A stretch of 64,000 nucleotides of DNA from Membranipora membranacea. Its lineage: Eukaryota; Bryozoa; Gymnolaemata; Cheilostomatida; Membraniporidae. This document shows, one piece after another, positions 1 to 15,000 of this stretch. The notes beneath the pieces were generated by a model. It worked only from the letters and a program-made list of their open reading frames with translations, did not search any database and had not been told where the DNA came from. Positions within the stretch are counted from its first letter, which is position 1. Each line of letters starts with the position of its first letter. A program made the position numbers and the translations under genes. The stretch lies in contig OU612072.1 in assembly GCA_914767715.1 (NCBI GenBank), forward strand, positions 12,462,001-12,526,000. The letters run 5' to 3'.

Positions 1-3000
1 TGAGGTTCGAAATGACGTCACCATATCTCATATAAAATATTAGCTCCCTTTGACGATGCGTATTCTGTCGAGGTATTTTGCAAGGAATTGAGAAAAATCG
101 ATATGAGCGGTCCTGAGGAAAATAGCCAATAATTGGGCAGAATTCTTTACTGGCTTAGAAACGCTTGAAACACTGCTTTGAGGTTCGAAATAACGTCCCC
201 ATATCTCATATAAAATATTAGCTCCCTGTGACGATGAGTATTCCGTTGAGGTATTTTGTAGGAAATCGACAAAAATCGATAGGTACGGTCCTGGCGAAAT
301 TAGCCAATAATTTGGCAGAATTCTTTACTCGATTGGAAACGCTTGAAACTCTGTTTTGAGGTTCGAACTGACGTCCCTTTATCAATTATAAAATATTAGC
401 TCCCTGTTACGATGCGTTTTCCGTTGAGGTATTTTGTAAGAAATCGACAAAAATCGATAGGTACGGTCCTGGGGAAATTAGCCAATAATTGGGCAGAATT
501 CTTTACTCGCTTAGAAACGCTTGAAAGACTGCTTTGAGGTTCGAAATGACGTCCCTATATCTCATATAAAATATTAGCTCCCTGTGACGATGCGTATTCT
601 GTCGAGGTATTTTGCAAGAAATCGACAAAGATCGATATGTACGGTCCTGGGGAAATTAGCCAATAATTAGGCAGAATTCTTTACTCGCTTAGAAACGCTT
701 GAAACACTGTTTTGAGGTTCGAAATGACGTCCCCATATCTCATATAAAATATTACCTCCCTGTGACGATGCGTAATCACTCGAGGTATTTTGTAAGAAAT
801 CGACAAAAATCGATAGGTACGGTCCTGGGGTAATTAGCCAATAATTGGGCTGAATTCTTTACTCGCTTTGAAACGCTTGAAACACTGTTTTGAGGTTCGA
901 AATGACGTCCCCATGTCTCATCTAAAATATTAGCTCCCTGTGACGATGAGTATTCCGTTGAGGTATTTTGTACGAAATCGACAAAAATCGATAGGTACGG
1001 TCCTGGCGAAATTAGCCAATAATTTGGCAGAATTCTTTACTCGCTCAGAAACGCTTGAAACTCTGTTTTGAGGTTCGAAATGACGTCCCTATATATCATA
1101 TAAAATATTAGCTCCCTGTGACGATGCGTATTCTGTCGAGGTATTTTGTAAGGAATTGACAAAAATCGATAGGTACGGTCCTGGGGAAATTAGCCAATAA
1201 TTGGGCAAAATTCTTACTCGCTTAGAAACGCTCGAAACTCTGTTTTGAGGTTCGAAATGACGTCCCTATACCTCATATAAAATATTAGCTCCCTGTGACG
1301 ACGCGTATTCTGTCGAGGTAATTTGTAAGAAATCGACAAAAATCGATAGGTACGGTCCTGGGGAAATTAGCGAATAATTGGGCAGAATTCTTTATTCGCT
1401 TAGAAACGCTTGAAACTCTGTTTTGATGTTCGAAATGACGTCCCTATGTCTCATGTAAAATATTAGCTCCCTGTGACGATGCGTATTCTGTCGAGGTATT
1501 TTTTAAGGAATTGACAAAAATCGATAGGTATGGTCCTAGGGGAATTAGCCAAAAATTGGGCAAAATTCTTTACTCGCTTAGAACCGCTTGAAACTCTGTT
1601 TTGATGTTCGAAATGACGTCCCTATGTCTCATATAAAATATTAGCTCCCTGTGACGATGCGTATGCTGTCAAGGTATTTTGTAAGGAATTGACAAAAATC
1701 GATAGGTACGGTCCTGGGGAAATTAGCCAATAATTGGGCAGAATTCTTTACTCGCTTAGAAACGCTTGAAACACTGTTTTGAGGTTCGAAATGACGTCCC
1801 CATATCTCATATAAAATATTAGCTCCCTTTGACGATGCGTATTCTGTCGAGGTATTTTGCAAGGAATTGAGAAAAATCGATATGAGCGGTCCTGAGGAAA
1901 ATAGCCAATAATTGGGCAAATTCTTTACATGCTTAGAAACGCTTGAAACACTGTTTTGAGGTTCGAAATAACGTCCCCATATCTCATATAAAATATTAGC
2001 TCCCTGTGACCATGAGTATTCCGTTGAGGTATTTTGTAAGAAATCGACAAAAATCGCTAGGTACGGTCCTGGCGAAATTAGCCAATAATTTGGCAGAATT
2101 CTTTACTCGCTTAGAAACGCTTGAAACTCTGTTTTGAGGTTCGAAATGACGTCCCTATATATCATATAAAATATTAGCTCCCTGTGACGATGCGTATTCT
2201 GTCGAGGTATTTTGTAAGGAATTGACAAAAATCGATAGGTACGGTCCTGGGGAAATTAGCCAATAATTGGGCAAAATTCTTACTCGCTTAGAAACGCTCG
2301 AAACTCTGTTTTGAGGTTCGAAATGACGTCCCTATACCTCATATAAAATATTAGCTCCCTGTGACGATGCGTATTCTGTCGAGGTAATTTGTAAGAAATG
2401 GACAAAAATCAATAGGTACGGTCCTGAGGAAATTAGCCAATACTTGGGCAAAATTCTTACTCGCTTAGAAACGCTCGAAACTCTGTTTTGAGGTTCGAAA
2501 TGACGTCCCTATACCTCATATAAAATATTAGCTCCCTGTGACGATGCGTATTCTGTCGAGGTATTTTGTAAGGAATTGACAAAAATCGATAGGGACGGTC
2601 CTGGGGAAATTAGCCAATAAATGGGCAGAATTCTTCACTCGCTTAGAAACGCTCGAAACTCTGTTTTGATGTTCGAAATGACGTCCCTACACCTCATATA
2701 AAATATTAGCTCCCTGTGACGATGCGTATTCTGTTGAGGTATTTTGTAAGAAATGGACAAAAATCAATACGTACGGTCCTGAGGAACTTAGCCAATACTT
2801 GGGCTGAATTTATTACTCGATTGGAAACGCTTGAAACTCAGTTTTGAGGTTAGAAATGAGGTCCCTATATCTCATATAAAATAGTAGCTCCCTGTGACGA
2901 TGCGTGTTCTGTCGAGGTAATTTGTAAGAAATCGACAAAAATCGATAGGTACGGTCCTGGGGAAATTAGCCAATAATTGGGCAGAATTCTTTACTCGCTT

Positions 3001-6000
3001 AGAAACGCTTGAAACACTGTTTTGAGGTTCGAAATGACGTCCCTACACCTCATATAAAATATTAGCTCCCTGTGACGATGCGTATTCTGTCGAGGTAATT
3101 TGTAAGAAATCGACAAAAATCAATAGGTACGGTCCTGGGGAAATTAGCCAATAATTGGGCAGAATTCTTTACTCGCTTAGAAACGCTTGAAACACTGTTT
3201 TGAGGTTCGAAATGACGTCCCCATATCTCATCTAAAATATTAGCTCCCTGTGACGATGCGTATTCCGTTGAGGTAATTTGTAAGAAATGGACAAAAATCA
3301 ATAGGTACGGTCCTGGGGAAATTAGCCAATAATTGGGCAGAATTCTTTACTCGCTTAGAATTGCTTGGAACACTGTTTTGAGGTTCGAAATGACGTCCCT
3401 ATACCTCATATAAAATATTAGCTCCCTGTGACGATGCGTATTCTGTCGAGGTATTTTGTAAGAAATCGACAAAAATCAATAGGTACGGTCCTGGGGAAAT
3501 TAGCCAATAATTGGGCTGAATTTTTAACTCGATTGGAAACGCATGAAACTCAGTTTTGAGGTTAGAAATGACGTCCCTATATCTCATATAAAATATTAGC
3601 TCCCTGAGACGATGCGTGTTCTGTCGAGATATTTTGTAAGAAATCGACAAAAATCGATAGGTACGGTCCCGGGGAAATTAGCCAATATTTGGGCAGAATT
3701 CTTTACTCGCTTAGAAACGCTTGAAACTCTGTTTTGAGGATTGAAATGACGTCACCATATCTCATATAAAATATTAGCTCCCTTTGACGATGCGTATTCT
3801 GTCGAGGTATTTTGCAAGGAATTGAGAAAAATCGATATGAGCGGTCCTGAGGAAAATAGCCAATAATTGGGCAAATTCTTTACATGCTTAGAAACGCTTG
3901 AAACACTGTTTTGGGGTTCGAAATAACGTCCCCATATCTCATATAAAATATTAGCTCCCTGTGACGATGAGTATTCCGTTGAGGTATTTTGTACGAAATC
4001 GACAAAAATCGATAGGTACGGTCCTGGCGAAATTAGCCAATAATTTGGCAGAATTCTTTACTCGCTTAGAATCGCTTGAAACTCTGTTTTGAGGTTCGAA
4101 ATGACGTCCCTATATATCATATAAAATATTAGCTCCCTGTGACGATGCGTATTCTGTCGAGGTATTTTGTAAGGAATTGACAAAAATCGATAGGTACGGT
4201 CCTGGGGAAATTAGCCAATAATTGGGCAAAATTCTTACTCGCTTAGAAACGCTCGAAACTCTGTTTTGAGGTTCGAAATGACGTCCCTATACCTCATATA
4301 AAATATTAGCTCCCTGTGACGACGCGTATTCTGTCGAGGTAATTTGTAAGAAATCGACAAAAATCGATAGGTACGGTCCTGGGGAAATTAGCGAATAATT
4401 GGGCAGAATTCTTTATTCGCTTAGAAACGCTTGAAACTCTGTTTTGATGTTCGAAATGACGTCCCTATGTCTCATGTAAAATATTAGCTCCCTGTGACGA
4501 TGCGTATTCTGTCGAGGTATTTTTTAAGGAATTGACAAAAATCGATAGGTATGGTCCTGGGGGAATTAGCCAAAAATTGGGCAAAATTCTTTACTCGCTT
4601 AGAACCGCTTGAAACTCTGTTTTGATGTTCGAAATGACGTCCCTATGTCTCATATAAAATATTAGCTCCCTGTGACGATGCGTATGCTGTCAAGGTATTT
4701 TGTAAGGAATTGACAAAAATCGATAGGTACGGTCCTGGGGAAATTAGCCAATAATTGGGCAGAATTCTTTACTCGCTTAGAAACGCTTGAAACACTGTTT
4801 TGAGGTTCGAAATGACGTCCCCATATCTCATATAAAATATTAGCTCCCTGTGACGATGCGTTTTCTGTCGAGGTAATTTGTAAGAAATGGACAAAAATCA
4901 ATAGGTACGGTCCTGGGGAAATTAGCCAATAATTGGGCAGAATTCTTTACTCGCTTAGAATTGCTTGGAACACTGTTTTGAGGTTCGAAATGACGTCCCT
5001 ATATATCATATAAAATATTAGCTCCCTGTGACGATGCGTATTCTGTCGAGGTATTTTGTAAGGAATTGACAAAAATCGATAGGTACGGTCCTGGGGAAAT
5101 TAGCCAATAATTGGGCAAAATTCTTACTCGCTTAGAAACGCTCGAAACTCTGTTTTGAGGTTCGAAATGACGTCCCTATACCTCATATAAAATATTAGCT
5201 CCCTGTGACGATGCGTATTCTGTCGAGGTAATTTGTAAGAAATGGACAAAAATCAATACGTACGGTCCTGAGGAAATTAGCCAATACTTGGGCAAAATTC
5301 TTACTCGCTTAGAAACGCTCGAAACTCTGTTTTGAGGTTCGAAATGACGTCCCTACACCTCATATAAAATATTAGCTCCCTGTGACGATGCGTATTCTGT
5401 CGAGGTATTTTGTAAGGAATTGACAAAAATCGATAGGGACGGTCCTGGGGAAATTAGCCAATAAATGGGCAGAATTCTTCACTCGCTTAGAAACGCTCGA
5501 AACTCTGTTTTGATGTTCGAAATGACGTCCCTTCATCTCATATAAAATAATAGCTCCCTGTGACGATGCGTATTCTGTTGAGGTATTTTGTAAGAAATGG
5601 ACAAAAATCAATAGGTACGGTCCTGAGGAAATTAGCCAATACTTGGGCTGAATTTATTACTCGATTGGAAACGCTTGAAACTCAGTTTTGAGGTTAGAAA
5701 TGAGGTCCCTTTATCTCATATAAAATAGTAGCTCCCTGTGACGATGCGTGTTCTGTCGAGGTAATTTGTAAGAAATCGACAAAAATCGATAGGTACGGTC
5801 CTGGGGAAATTAGCCAATAATTGGGCAGAATTCTTTACTCGCTTAGAAACGCTTGAAACACTGTTTTGAGGTTCGAAATGACGTCCCTATACCTCATATA
5901 AAATATTAGCTCCCTGTGACGATGCGTATTCTGTCGAGGTAATTTGTAAGAAATCGACAAAAATCAATAGGTACGGTCCTGGGGAAATTAGCCAATAATT

Positions 6001-9000
6001 GGGCAGAATTCTTTACTCGCTTAGAAACGCTTGAAACACTGTTTTGAGGTTCGAAATGACGTCCCCATATCTCATATAAAATACTAGATCCCTGTGACGA
6101 TGCGTATTCTGTCGAGGTATTTTTTAAGAAATCGACAAAAATCGATAGGTACGGTCCTGGGGAAATTAGCCAATAATTGGGCAGAATTCTTTACTCGCTT
6201 AGAAACGCTTGAAACACTGTTTTGAGGTTCGAAATGACGTCCCTATACCTCATATAAAATATTAGCTCCCTGTGACGATGCGTTTTCTGTCGAGGTAATT
6301 TGTAAGAAATGGACAAAAATCAATAGGTACGGTCCTGGGGAAATTAGCCAATAATTGGGCAGAATTCTTTACTCGCTTAGAATTGCTTGGAACACTGTTT
6401 TGAGGTTCGAAATGACGTCCCTATTCCTCATATAAAATATTAGCTCCCTGTGACGATGCGTATTCTGTCGAGGTAATTTGTAAGAAATCGACAAAAATCA
6501 ATAGGTACGGTCCTGGGGAAATTAGCCAATAATTGGGCTGAATTTTTAACTCGATTGGAAACGCATGAAACTCAGTTTTGAGGTTAGAAATGACGTCCCT
6601 ATATCTCATATAAAATATTAGCTCCCTGAGACGATGCGTGTTTTGTCGAGATATTTTGTAAGAAATCGACAAAAATCGATAGGTACGGTCCCGGGGAAAT
6701 TAGCCAATAATTGGGCAGAATTCTTTACTCGCTTAGAAACGCTTGAAACTCTGTTTTGAGGTTCGAAATGACGTCACCATATCTCATATAAAATATTAGC
6801 TCCCTTTGACGATGCGTATTCTGTCGAGGTATTTTGCAAGGAATTGAGAAAAATCGATATGAGCGGTCCTGAGGAAAATAGCCAATAATTGGGCAGAATT
6901 CTTTACTCGCTTAGAAACGCTTGAAACACTGTTTTGAGGTTCGAAATGACGTCCCCATATCTCATATAAAATATTAGCTCCCTGTGACGATGAGTATTCC
7001 GTTGAGGTATTTTGTAAGAAATCGACAAAAATCGATAGGTACGGTCCTGGCGAAATTAGCCAATAATTGGGCAGAATTCTTTACTCGCTTAGAAACGCTT
7101 GAAACTCTGTTTTGAGGTTCGAAATGACGTCCCTATATATCATATAAAATATTAGCTCCCTGTGACGATGCGTATTCTGTCGAGGTATTTAGTAAGGAAT
7201 TGACAAAAATCGATAGGTACGGTCTTGGGAAATTAGCCAATAATTGGGCAAAATACTTTACTCGCTTAGAAAAGCTCGAAAATCTGTTTTGAGGTTCGAA
7301 ATGACGTCCCTATACCTCATATAAATAATAAGCTCCCTGTGACGATGCGTATTCTGTCGAGGTAATTTGTAAGAAATCGACAAAAATCGATAGGTACGGT
7401 CCTGGGGAAATTAGCTAAAAATTGGGCAGAATTCTTTACTCGCATAGAAACGCTTGAAAGACTGCTTTGAGGTTCGAAATGACGTCCCTATATCTCATAT
7501 AAAATATTAGCTCCCTGTGACGATGCGTATTCTGTCGAGGTATTTTGCAAGAAATCGACAAAGATCGATATGTACGGTCCTGGGGAAATTAGCCAATAAT
7601 TAGGCAGAATTCTTTACTCGCTTAGAAACGCTTGAAACACTGTTTTGAGGTTCGAAATGACGTCCCCATATCTCATATAAAATATTACCTCCCTGTGACG
7701 ATGCGTAATCACTTGAGGTATTTTGTAAGAAATCGACAAAAATCGATAGTTACGGTCCTGGGGTAATTAGCCAATAATTGGGCTGAATTCTTTACTCGCT
7801 TTGAAACGCTTGAAACACTGTTTTGAGGTTCGAAATGATGTCCCCATATCTCATCTAAAATATTAGCTCCCTGTGACGATGAGTATTCCGTTGAGGTATT
7901 TTGTAAGAAATCGACAAAAATCGATAGGTACGGTCCTGGCGAAATTAGCCAATAATTTGGCAGAATTCTTTAATCGCTTAGAAACGCTTGAAACTCTGTT
8001 TTGAGGTTCGAAATGACGTCCCTATGTATCATATAAAATATTAGCTCCCTGTGACGATGCGTATTCTGTCAAGGTATTTTGTAAGGAATTGACAAAAATC
8101 GATAGGTACGGTCCTGGGGAAATTAGCCAATAAGTGGGCTGAATTTTTTACTCGATTGGAAACGCTTGAAACTCAGTTTTGAGGTTCGAACTGACGTCCC
8201 TATATCAATTATAAAATATTAGCTCCCTGTTACGATGCGTTTTCCGTTGAGGTATTTTGTAAGAAATCGACAAAAATCGATAGGTACGGTCCTGGAGAAA
8301 TTAGCCAATAATTGGGCAGAATTCTTTACTCGCTTAGAAACGCTTGAAAGACTGCTTTGAGGTTCGAAATGACGTCCCTATATCTCATATAAAATATTAG
8401 CTCCCTGTGACGATGCGTATTCTGTCGAGGTATTTTGCAAGAAATCGACAAAGATCGATAAGTACGGTCCTGGGGAAATTAGCCAATAATTAGGCAGAAT
8501 TCTTTACTCGCTTAGAAACGCTTGAAACACTGTTTTGAGGTTCGAAATGACGTCCCCATATCTCATATAAAATATTACCTCCCTGTGACGATGCGTAATC
8601 ACTCGAGGTATTTTGTAAGAAATCGACAAAAATCGATAGGTACGGTCCTGGGGTAATTAGCCAATAATTGGGCTGAATTCTTTACTCGCTTTGAAACGCT
8701 TGAAACACTGTTTTGAGGTTCGAAATGACGTCCCCATGTCTCATCTAAAATATTAGCTCCCTGTGACGATGAGTATTCCGTTGAGGTATTTTGTACGAAA
8801 TCGACAAAAATCGATAGGTACGGTCCTGGCGAACTTAGCCAATAATTTGGCAGAATTCTTTACTCGCTTAGAAACGCTTGAAACTCTGTTTTGAGGTTCG
8901 AAATGACGTCCCTATATATCATATAAAATATTAGCTCCCTGTGACGATGCGTATTCTGTCGAGGTATTTTGTAAGGAATTGACAAAAATCGATAGGTACG

Positions 9001-12000
9001 GTCCTGGGGAAATTAGCCAATAAGTGGGCAAAATTCTTACTCGCTTAGAAACGCTCGAAACTCTGTTTTGAGGTTCGAAATGACGTCCCTATACCTCATA
9101 TAAAATATTTGCTCCCTGTGACGACGCGTATTCTGTCGAGGTAATTTGTAAGAAATCGACAAAAATCGATAGGTACGGTCCTGGGGAAATTAGCGAATAA
9201 TTGGGCAGAATTCTTTATTCGCTTAGAAACGCTTGAAACTCTGTTTTGATGTTCGAAATGACGTCCCTATGTCTCATGTAAAATATTAGCTCCCTGTGAC
9301 GATGCGTATTCTGTCGAGGTATTTTTTAAGGAATTGACAAAAATCGATAGGTATGGTCCTGGGGGAATTAGCCAAAAATTGGGCAAAATTCTTTACTCGC
9401 TTAGAACCGCTTGAAACTCTGTTTTGATGTTCGAAATGACGTCCCTATGTCTCATATAAAATATTAGCTCCCTGTGACGATGCGTATGCTGTCAAGGTAA
9501 TTTGTAAGGAATTGACAAAAATCGATAGGTACGGTCCTGGGGAAATCAGCCAATAATTGGGCAGAATTCTTTACTCGCTTAGAAACGCTTGAAACACTGT
9601 TTTGAGGTTCGAAATGACGTCCCCATATCTCATATAAAATATTAGCTCCCTGTGACGATGCGTTTTCTGTCGAGGTAATTTGTAAGAAATGGACAAAAAT
9701 CAATAGGTACGGTCCTGGGGAAATTAGCCAATAATTGGGCAGAATTCTTTACTCGCTTAGAATTGCTTGGAACACTGTTTTGAGGTTCGAAATGACGTCC
9801 CTATACCTCATATAAAATATTAGCTCCCTGTGAGGATGCGTATTCTGTCGAGGTATTTTGTAAGAAATCGACAAAAATCAATAGGTATGGTCCTGGGGAA
9901 ATTAGCCAATAATTGGGCTGAATTTTTAACTCGATTGGAAACGCATGAAACTCAGTTTTGAGGTTAGAAATGACGTCCCTATATCTCATATAAAATATTA
10001 GCTCCCTGAGACGATGCGTGTTCTGTCGAGGTAATTTGTAAGAAATGGACAAATATCAATAGGTACGGTCCTGGGGAAATTAGCTAATAATTGGGCAGAA
10101 TTCTTTACTCGCTTAGAATTGCTTGGAACACTGTTTTGAGGTTCGAAATGACGTCCCTATACCTCATATAAAATATTAGCTCCCTGTGACGATGCGTATT
10201 CTGTCGAGGTAATTTGTAAGAAATCGACAAAAATCAATAGGTACGGTCCTGGGGAAATTAGCCAATAATTGGGCTGAATTTTTAACTCGATTGGAAACGC
10301 ATGAAACTCAGTTTTGAGGTTAGAAATGACGTCCCTATATCTCATATAAAATATTAGCTCCCTGAAACGATGCGTGTTCTGTCGAGATATTTTGTAAGAA
10401 ATCGACAAAAATCGATAGGTACGGTCCCGGGGAAATTAGCCAATAATTGGGCAGAATTCTTTACTCGCTTAGAAACGCTTGAAACTCTGTTTTGAGGTTT
10501 GAAATGACGTCACCATATCTCATATAAAATATTAGCTCCCTTTGACGATGCGTATTCTGTCGAGGTATTTTGCAAGGAATTGAGAAAAATCGATATGAGC
10601 GGTCCTGAGGAAAATAGCCAATAATTGGGCAAATTCTTTACATGCTTAGAAACGCTTGAAACACTGTTTTGAGGTTCGAAATAACGTCCCCATATCTCAT
10701 ATAAAATATTAGCTCCCTGTGACGATGAGTATTCCGTTGAGGTATTTTGTAAGAAATCGACAAAAATCGCTAGATACGGTCCTGGCGAAATTAGCCAATA
10801 ATTTGGCAGAATTCTTTACTCGCTTAGAAACGCTTGAAACTCTGTTTTGAGGTTCGAAATGACGTCCCTATATATCATATAAAATATTAGCTCCCTGTGA
10901 CGATGCGTATTCTGTCGAGGTATTTTGTAAGGAATTGACAAAAATCGATAGGTACGGTCCTGGGGAAATTAGCCAATAATTGGGCAAAATTCTTTACTCG
11001 CTTAGAAAAGCTCGAAAATCTGTTTTGAGGTTCGAAATGACGTCCCTATACCTCTTATAAAATATGAGCTCCCTGTGACGATGCGTATTCTGTCGAGGTA
11101 ATTTGTAAGAAATCAACAAAAATCGATAGGTACGGTCCTGGGGAAATTAGCTAAAAATTGGGCAGAATTCTTTACTCGCATAGAAACGCTTGAAAGACTG
11201 CTTTGAGGTTCGAAATGACGTCCCTATATCTCATATAAAATATTAGCTCCCTGTGACGATGCGTATTCTGTCGAGGTATTTTGCAAGAAATCGACAAAGA
11301 TCGATATGTACGGTCCTGGGGAAATTAGCCAATAATTAGGCAGAATTCTTTACTCGCCTAGAAACGCTTGAAAGACTGCTTTGAGGTTCGAAATGACGTC
11401 CCCATATCTCATATAAAATATTACCTCCCTGTGACGATGCGTAATCACTCGAGGTATTTTGTAAGAAATCGACAAAAATCGATAGGTACGGTCCTGGGGT
11501 AATTAGCCAATAATTGGGCTGAATTCTTTACTCGCTTTGAAACGCTTGAAATACTGTTTTGAGGTTCGAAATGACGTCCCCATATCTCATCTAAAATATT
11601 AGCTCCCTGTGACGATGAGTATTCCGTTGAGGTATTTTGTAAGAAATCGACAAAAATCGATAGGTACGGTCCTGGCGAAATTAGTCAATAATTTGGCAGA
11701 ATTCTTTACTCGCTTAGAAACGCTTGAAACTCTGTTTTGAGGTTCGAAATGACGTCCCTATGTATCATATAAAATATTAGCTCCCTGTGACGATGCGTAT
11801 TCTGTCGAGGTATTTTGTAAGGAATTGACAAAAATCGATAGGTACGGTCCTGGGGAAATTAGCCAATAAGTGGGCTGAATTTTTTACTCGATTGGAAACG
11901 CTTGAAACTCAATTTTGAGGTTCGAAATAAAGTCCCCATATCTCATATAAAATATTAGCTCCCTGTGACGATGAGTATTCCGTTGAGGTATTTTGTAAGA

Positions 12001-15000
12001 AATCGACAAAAATCGCTAGGTACGGTCCTGGCGAAATTAGCCAATAATTAGGCAGAATTCTTTACTCGCTTAGAAACGCTTGAAACTCTGTTTTGAGGTT
12101 CGAAATGACGTCCCTATGTATCATATAAAATATTAGCTCCCTGTGACGATGCGTATTCTGTCGAGGTATTTTGTAAGGAATTGACAAAAATCGATAGGTA
12201 CGGTCCTGGGGAAATTAGCCAATAAGTGGGCTGAATTTTTTACTCGATTGGAAACGCTTGAAACTCAGTTTTGAGGTTCGAAATAACGTCCCCATATCTC
12301 ATATAAAATATTAGCTCCCTGTGACGATGAGTATTCCGTTGAGGTATTTTGTAAGAAATCGACAAAAATCGATAGGTACGGTCCTGGGGAAATTAGCCAA
12401 TAATTGGGCAGAATTCTTTACTCGCTTAGAAACGCTTGAAAGACTGCTTTGAGGTTCGAAATGACGTCCCTATATCTCATATAAAATATTAGCTCCCTGT
12501 GGCGATGCGTATTCTGTCGAGGTATTTTGTAAGGAATTGACAAAAATTGATAGGTACGGTCCTGGGGAAATTAGCCAAAAATTGGGCAAAATTCTTTACT
12601 CGCTTAGAACCGCTCGAAACTCTGTTTTGATGTTCGAAATGACGTCCCTATGTCTCATATAAAATATTAGCTCCCTGTGACGATGCGTATTTTGTCGAGG
12701 TATTTTGTAAGGAATTGACAAAAATCGATAAGTACGGTCCTGGGGAAATTAGCCAATAATTGGGCAGAATTCTTTACTCGCTTAGAAACGCTTGAAACAC
12801 TGTTTTGAGGTTCAAAATGACGTCCCCATATCTCATATAAAATATTAGATCCCTGTGACGATGCGTATTCTGTCGAGGTATTTTGTAAGAAATCGACAAA
12901 AATCGATAGGTACGGTCCTGGGGAAATTAGCCAATAATTGGGCAGAATTCTTTACTCGCTTAGAAACGCTTGAAACTCTGTTTTGAGGTTCGAAATGACG
13001 TCCCTATATATCATATAAAATGTTAGCTCCCTGTGATGATGCGTATTCTGTTGAGGTATTTTGTAAGAAATGGACAAAAATCAATAGGTATGGTCCTGAG
13101 GAAATTAGCCAATACTTGGGCTGAATTTTTTACTCAATTGGAAACGCTTGAAACTCAGTTTTGAGGTTAGAAATGACGTCCTTATATCAATTATAAAATA
13201 TTAGCTCCCTGTGACGATGAGTATTCCGTTGAGGTATTTTGTAAGAAATCGACAAAAATCGATAGGTACGGTCCTGGGGAAATTAGCCAATAATTGGGCA
13301 GAATTCTTTACTCGCTTAGAAACGCTCGAAACTCTGTTTTGAGGTTCGAAATGACGTCCCTATACCTCATATAAAATATTAGCTCCCTGTGACGATGCGT
13401 ATTCTGTCGAGGTAATTTGTAAGAAATCGACAAAAATCGATAAGTACGGTCCTGGGGAAATAAGCCAATAATTGGGCAGAATTATTTACTCGCTTAGAAA
13501 CGCTTGAAACACTGTTTTGAGGTTCGAATTGACGCCCCCATATCTCATCTAAAATATTAGCTCCCTGTGACGATGCACATTCTGTCGAGGTATTTTGTAA
13601 GAAATCGACCAAAATCGATAGGTACGGTCCTGGGGAAGTTAGCCAATAATTGGGCAGAATTCTTTACTCTCTTAGAAACGCTTGAAACACTGTTGTGAGG
13701 TTCGAAATGATGTCCCCATATCTCATATAAAATATTAGCTCCCTGTGACGATGCCTATTCTGTCGAGGTAATTCGAAGAAATCGACAAAAATCGATAGGT
13801 ACGGTCCTGGGGGAAATTAGCCAATAATTAGGCAGAATTCTTTACTCGCTTAGAACCGCTTGAAACTCTGTTTTGAGGTTCGAAATGACGTCCCTATATA
13901 TCAAATAAAATATTACCTCCCTGTGACGATGCGTATTCTGTCGAGGTATTTTGTAAGAAATGGACAAAAATCAATAGGTACGGTCCTGGGGAAATTAGCC
14001 AATAATTGGGCTGAATTTTTTACTCGATTGGAAACGCTTGAAACACTGTTTTGAGGTTCGAAATGACGTCCCTATATATCATATAAAATATTAGCTCCCT
14101 GTGACGATGCGTATTCTGTCGAGGTGTTTTGCAAGAAATCGACAAAGATCGATATGTACGGTCCTGGGGAAATTAGCCAATAATTAGGCAGAATTCTTTA
14201 CTCGCTTAGAAACGCTCGAAACACTGTTTTGAGGTTCGAAATGACGTCCCCATATCTCATATAAAATATTACCTCCCTGTGACGATGCGTATTCTGTCGA
14301 GGTATTTTGTAAGGAATTGACAAAAATCGATAAGTACGGTCCTGGGGAAATAAGCCAATAATTGGGCAGAATTCTTTACTCGCTTAGAAACGCTTGAAAC
14401 ACTGTTTTGAGGTTCAAAATGACGTCCCCATATCTCATATAAAATATTAGATCCCTGTGACGATGCGTATTCTGTCGAGGTATTTTGTAAGAAATCGACA
14501 AAAATCGATAGGTACGGTCCTGGGGAAATTAGCCAATAATTGGGCAGAATTCTTTACTCGCTTAGAAACGCTTGAAACTCTGTTTTGAGGTTCGAAATGA
14601 CGTCCCTATATATCATATAAAATATTAGCTCCCTGTGATGATGCGTATTCTGTTGAGGTATTTTGTAAGAAATGGACAAAAATCAATAGGTAGGGTCCTG
14701 AGGAAATTAGCCAATACTTGGGCTGAATTTTTTACTCGATTGGAAACGCTTGAAACTCAGTTTTGAGGTTAGAAATGACGTCCTTATATCAATTATAAAA
14801 TATTAGCTCCCTGTGACGATGCGTGTTCCGTTGAGGTATTTTGTAAGAAATCGACAAAAATCGATAGGTACGGTCCTGGGGAAATTAGCCAATAATTGGG
14901 CAGAATTCTTTACTCGCTTAGAAACGCTCGAAACTCTGTTTTGAGGTTCGAAATGACGTCCCTATACCTCATATAAAATATTAGCTCCCTGTGACGATTC

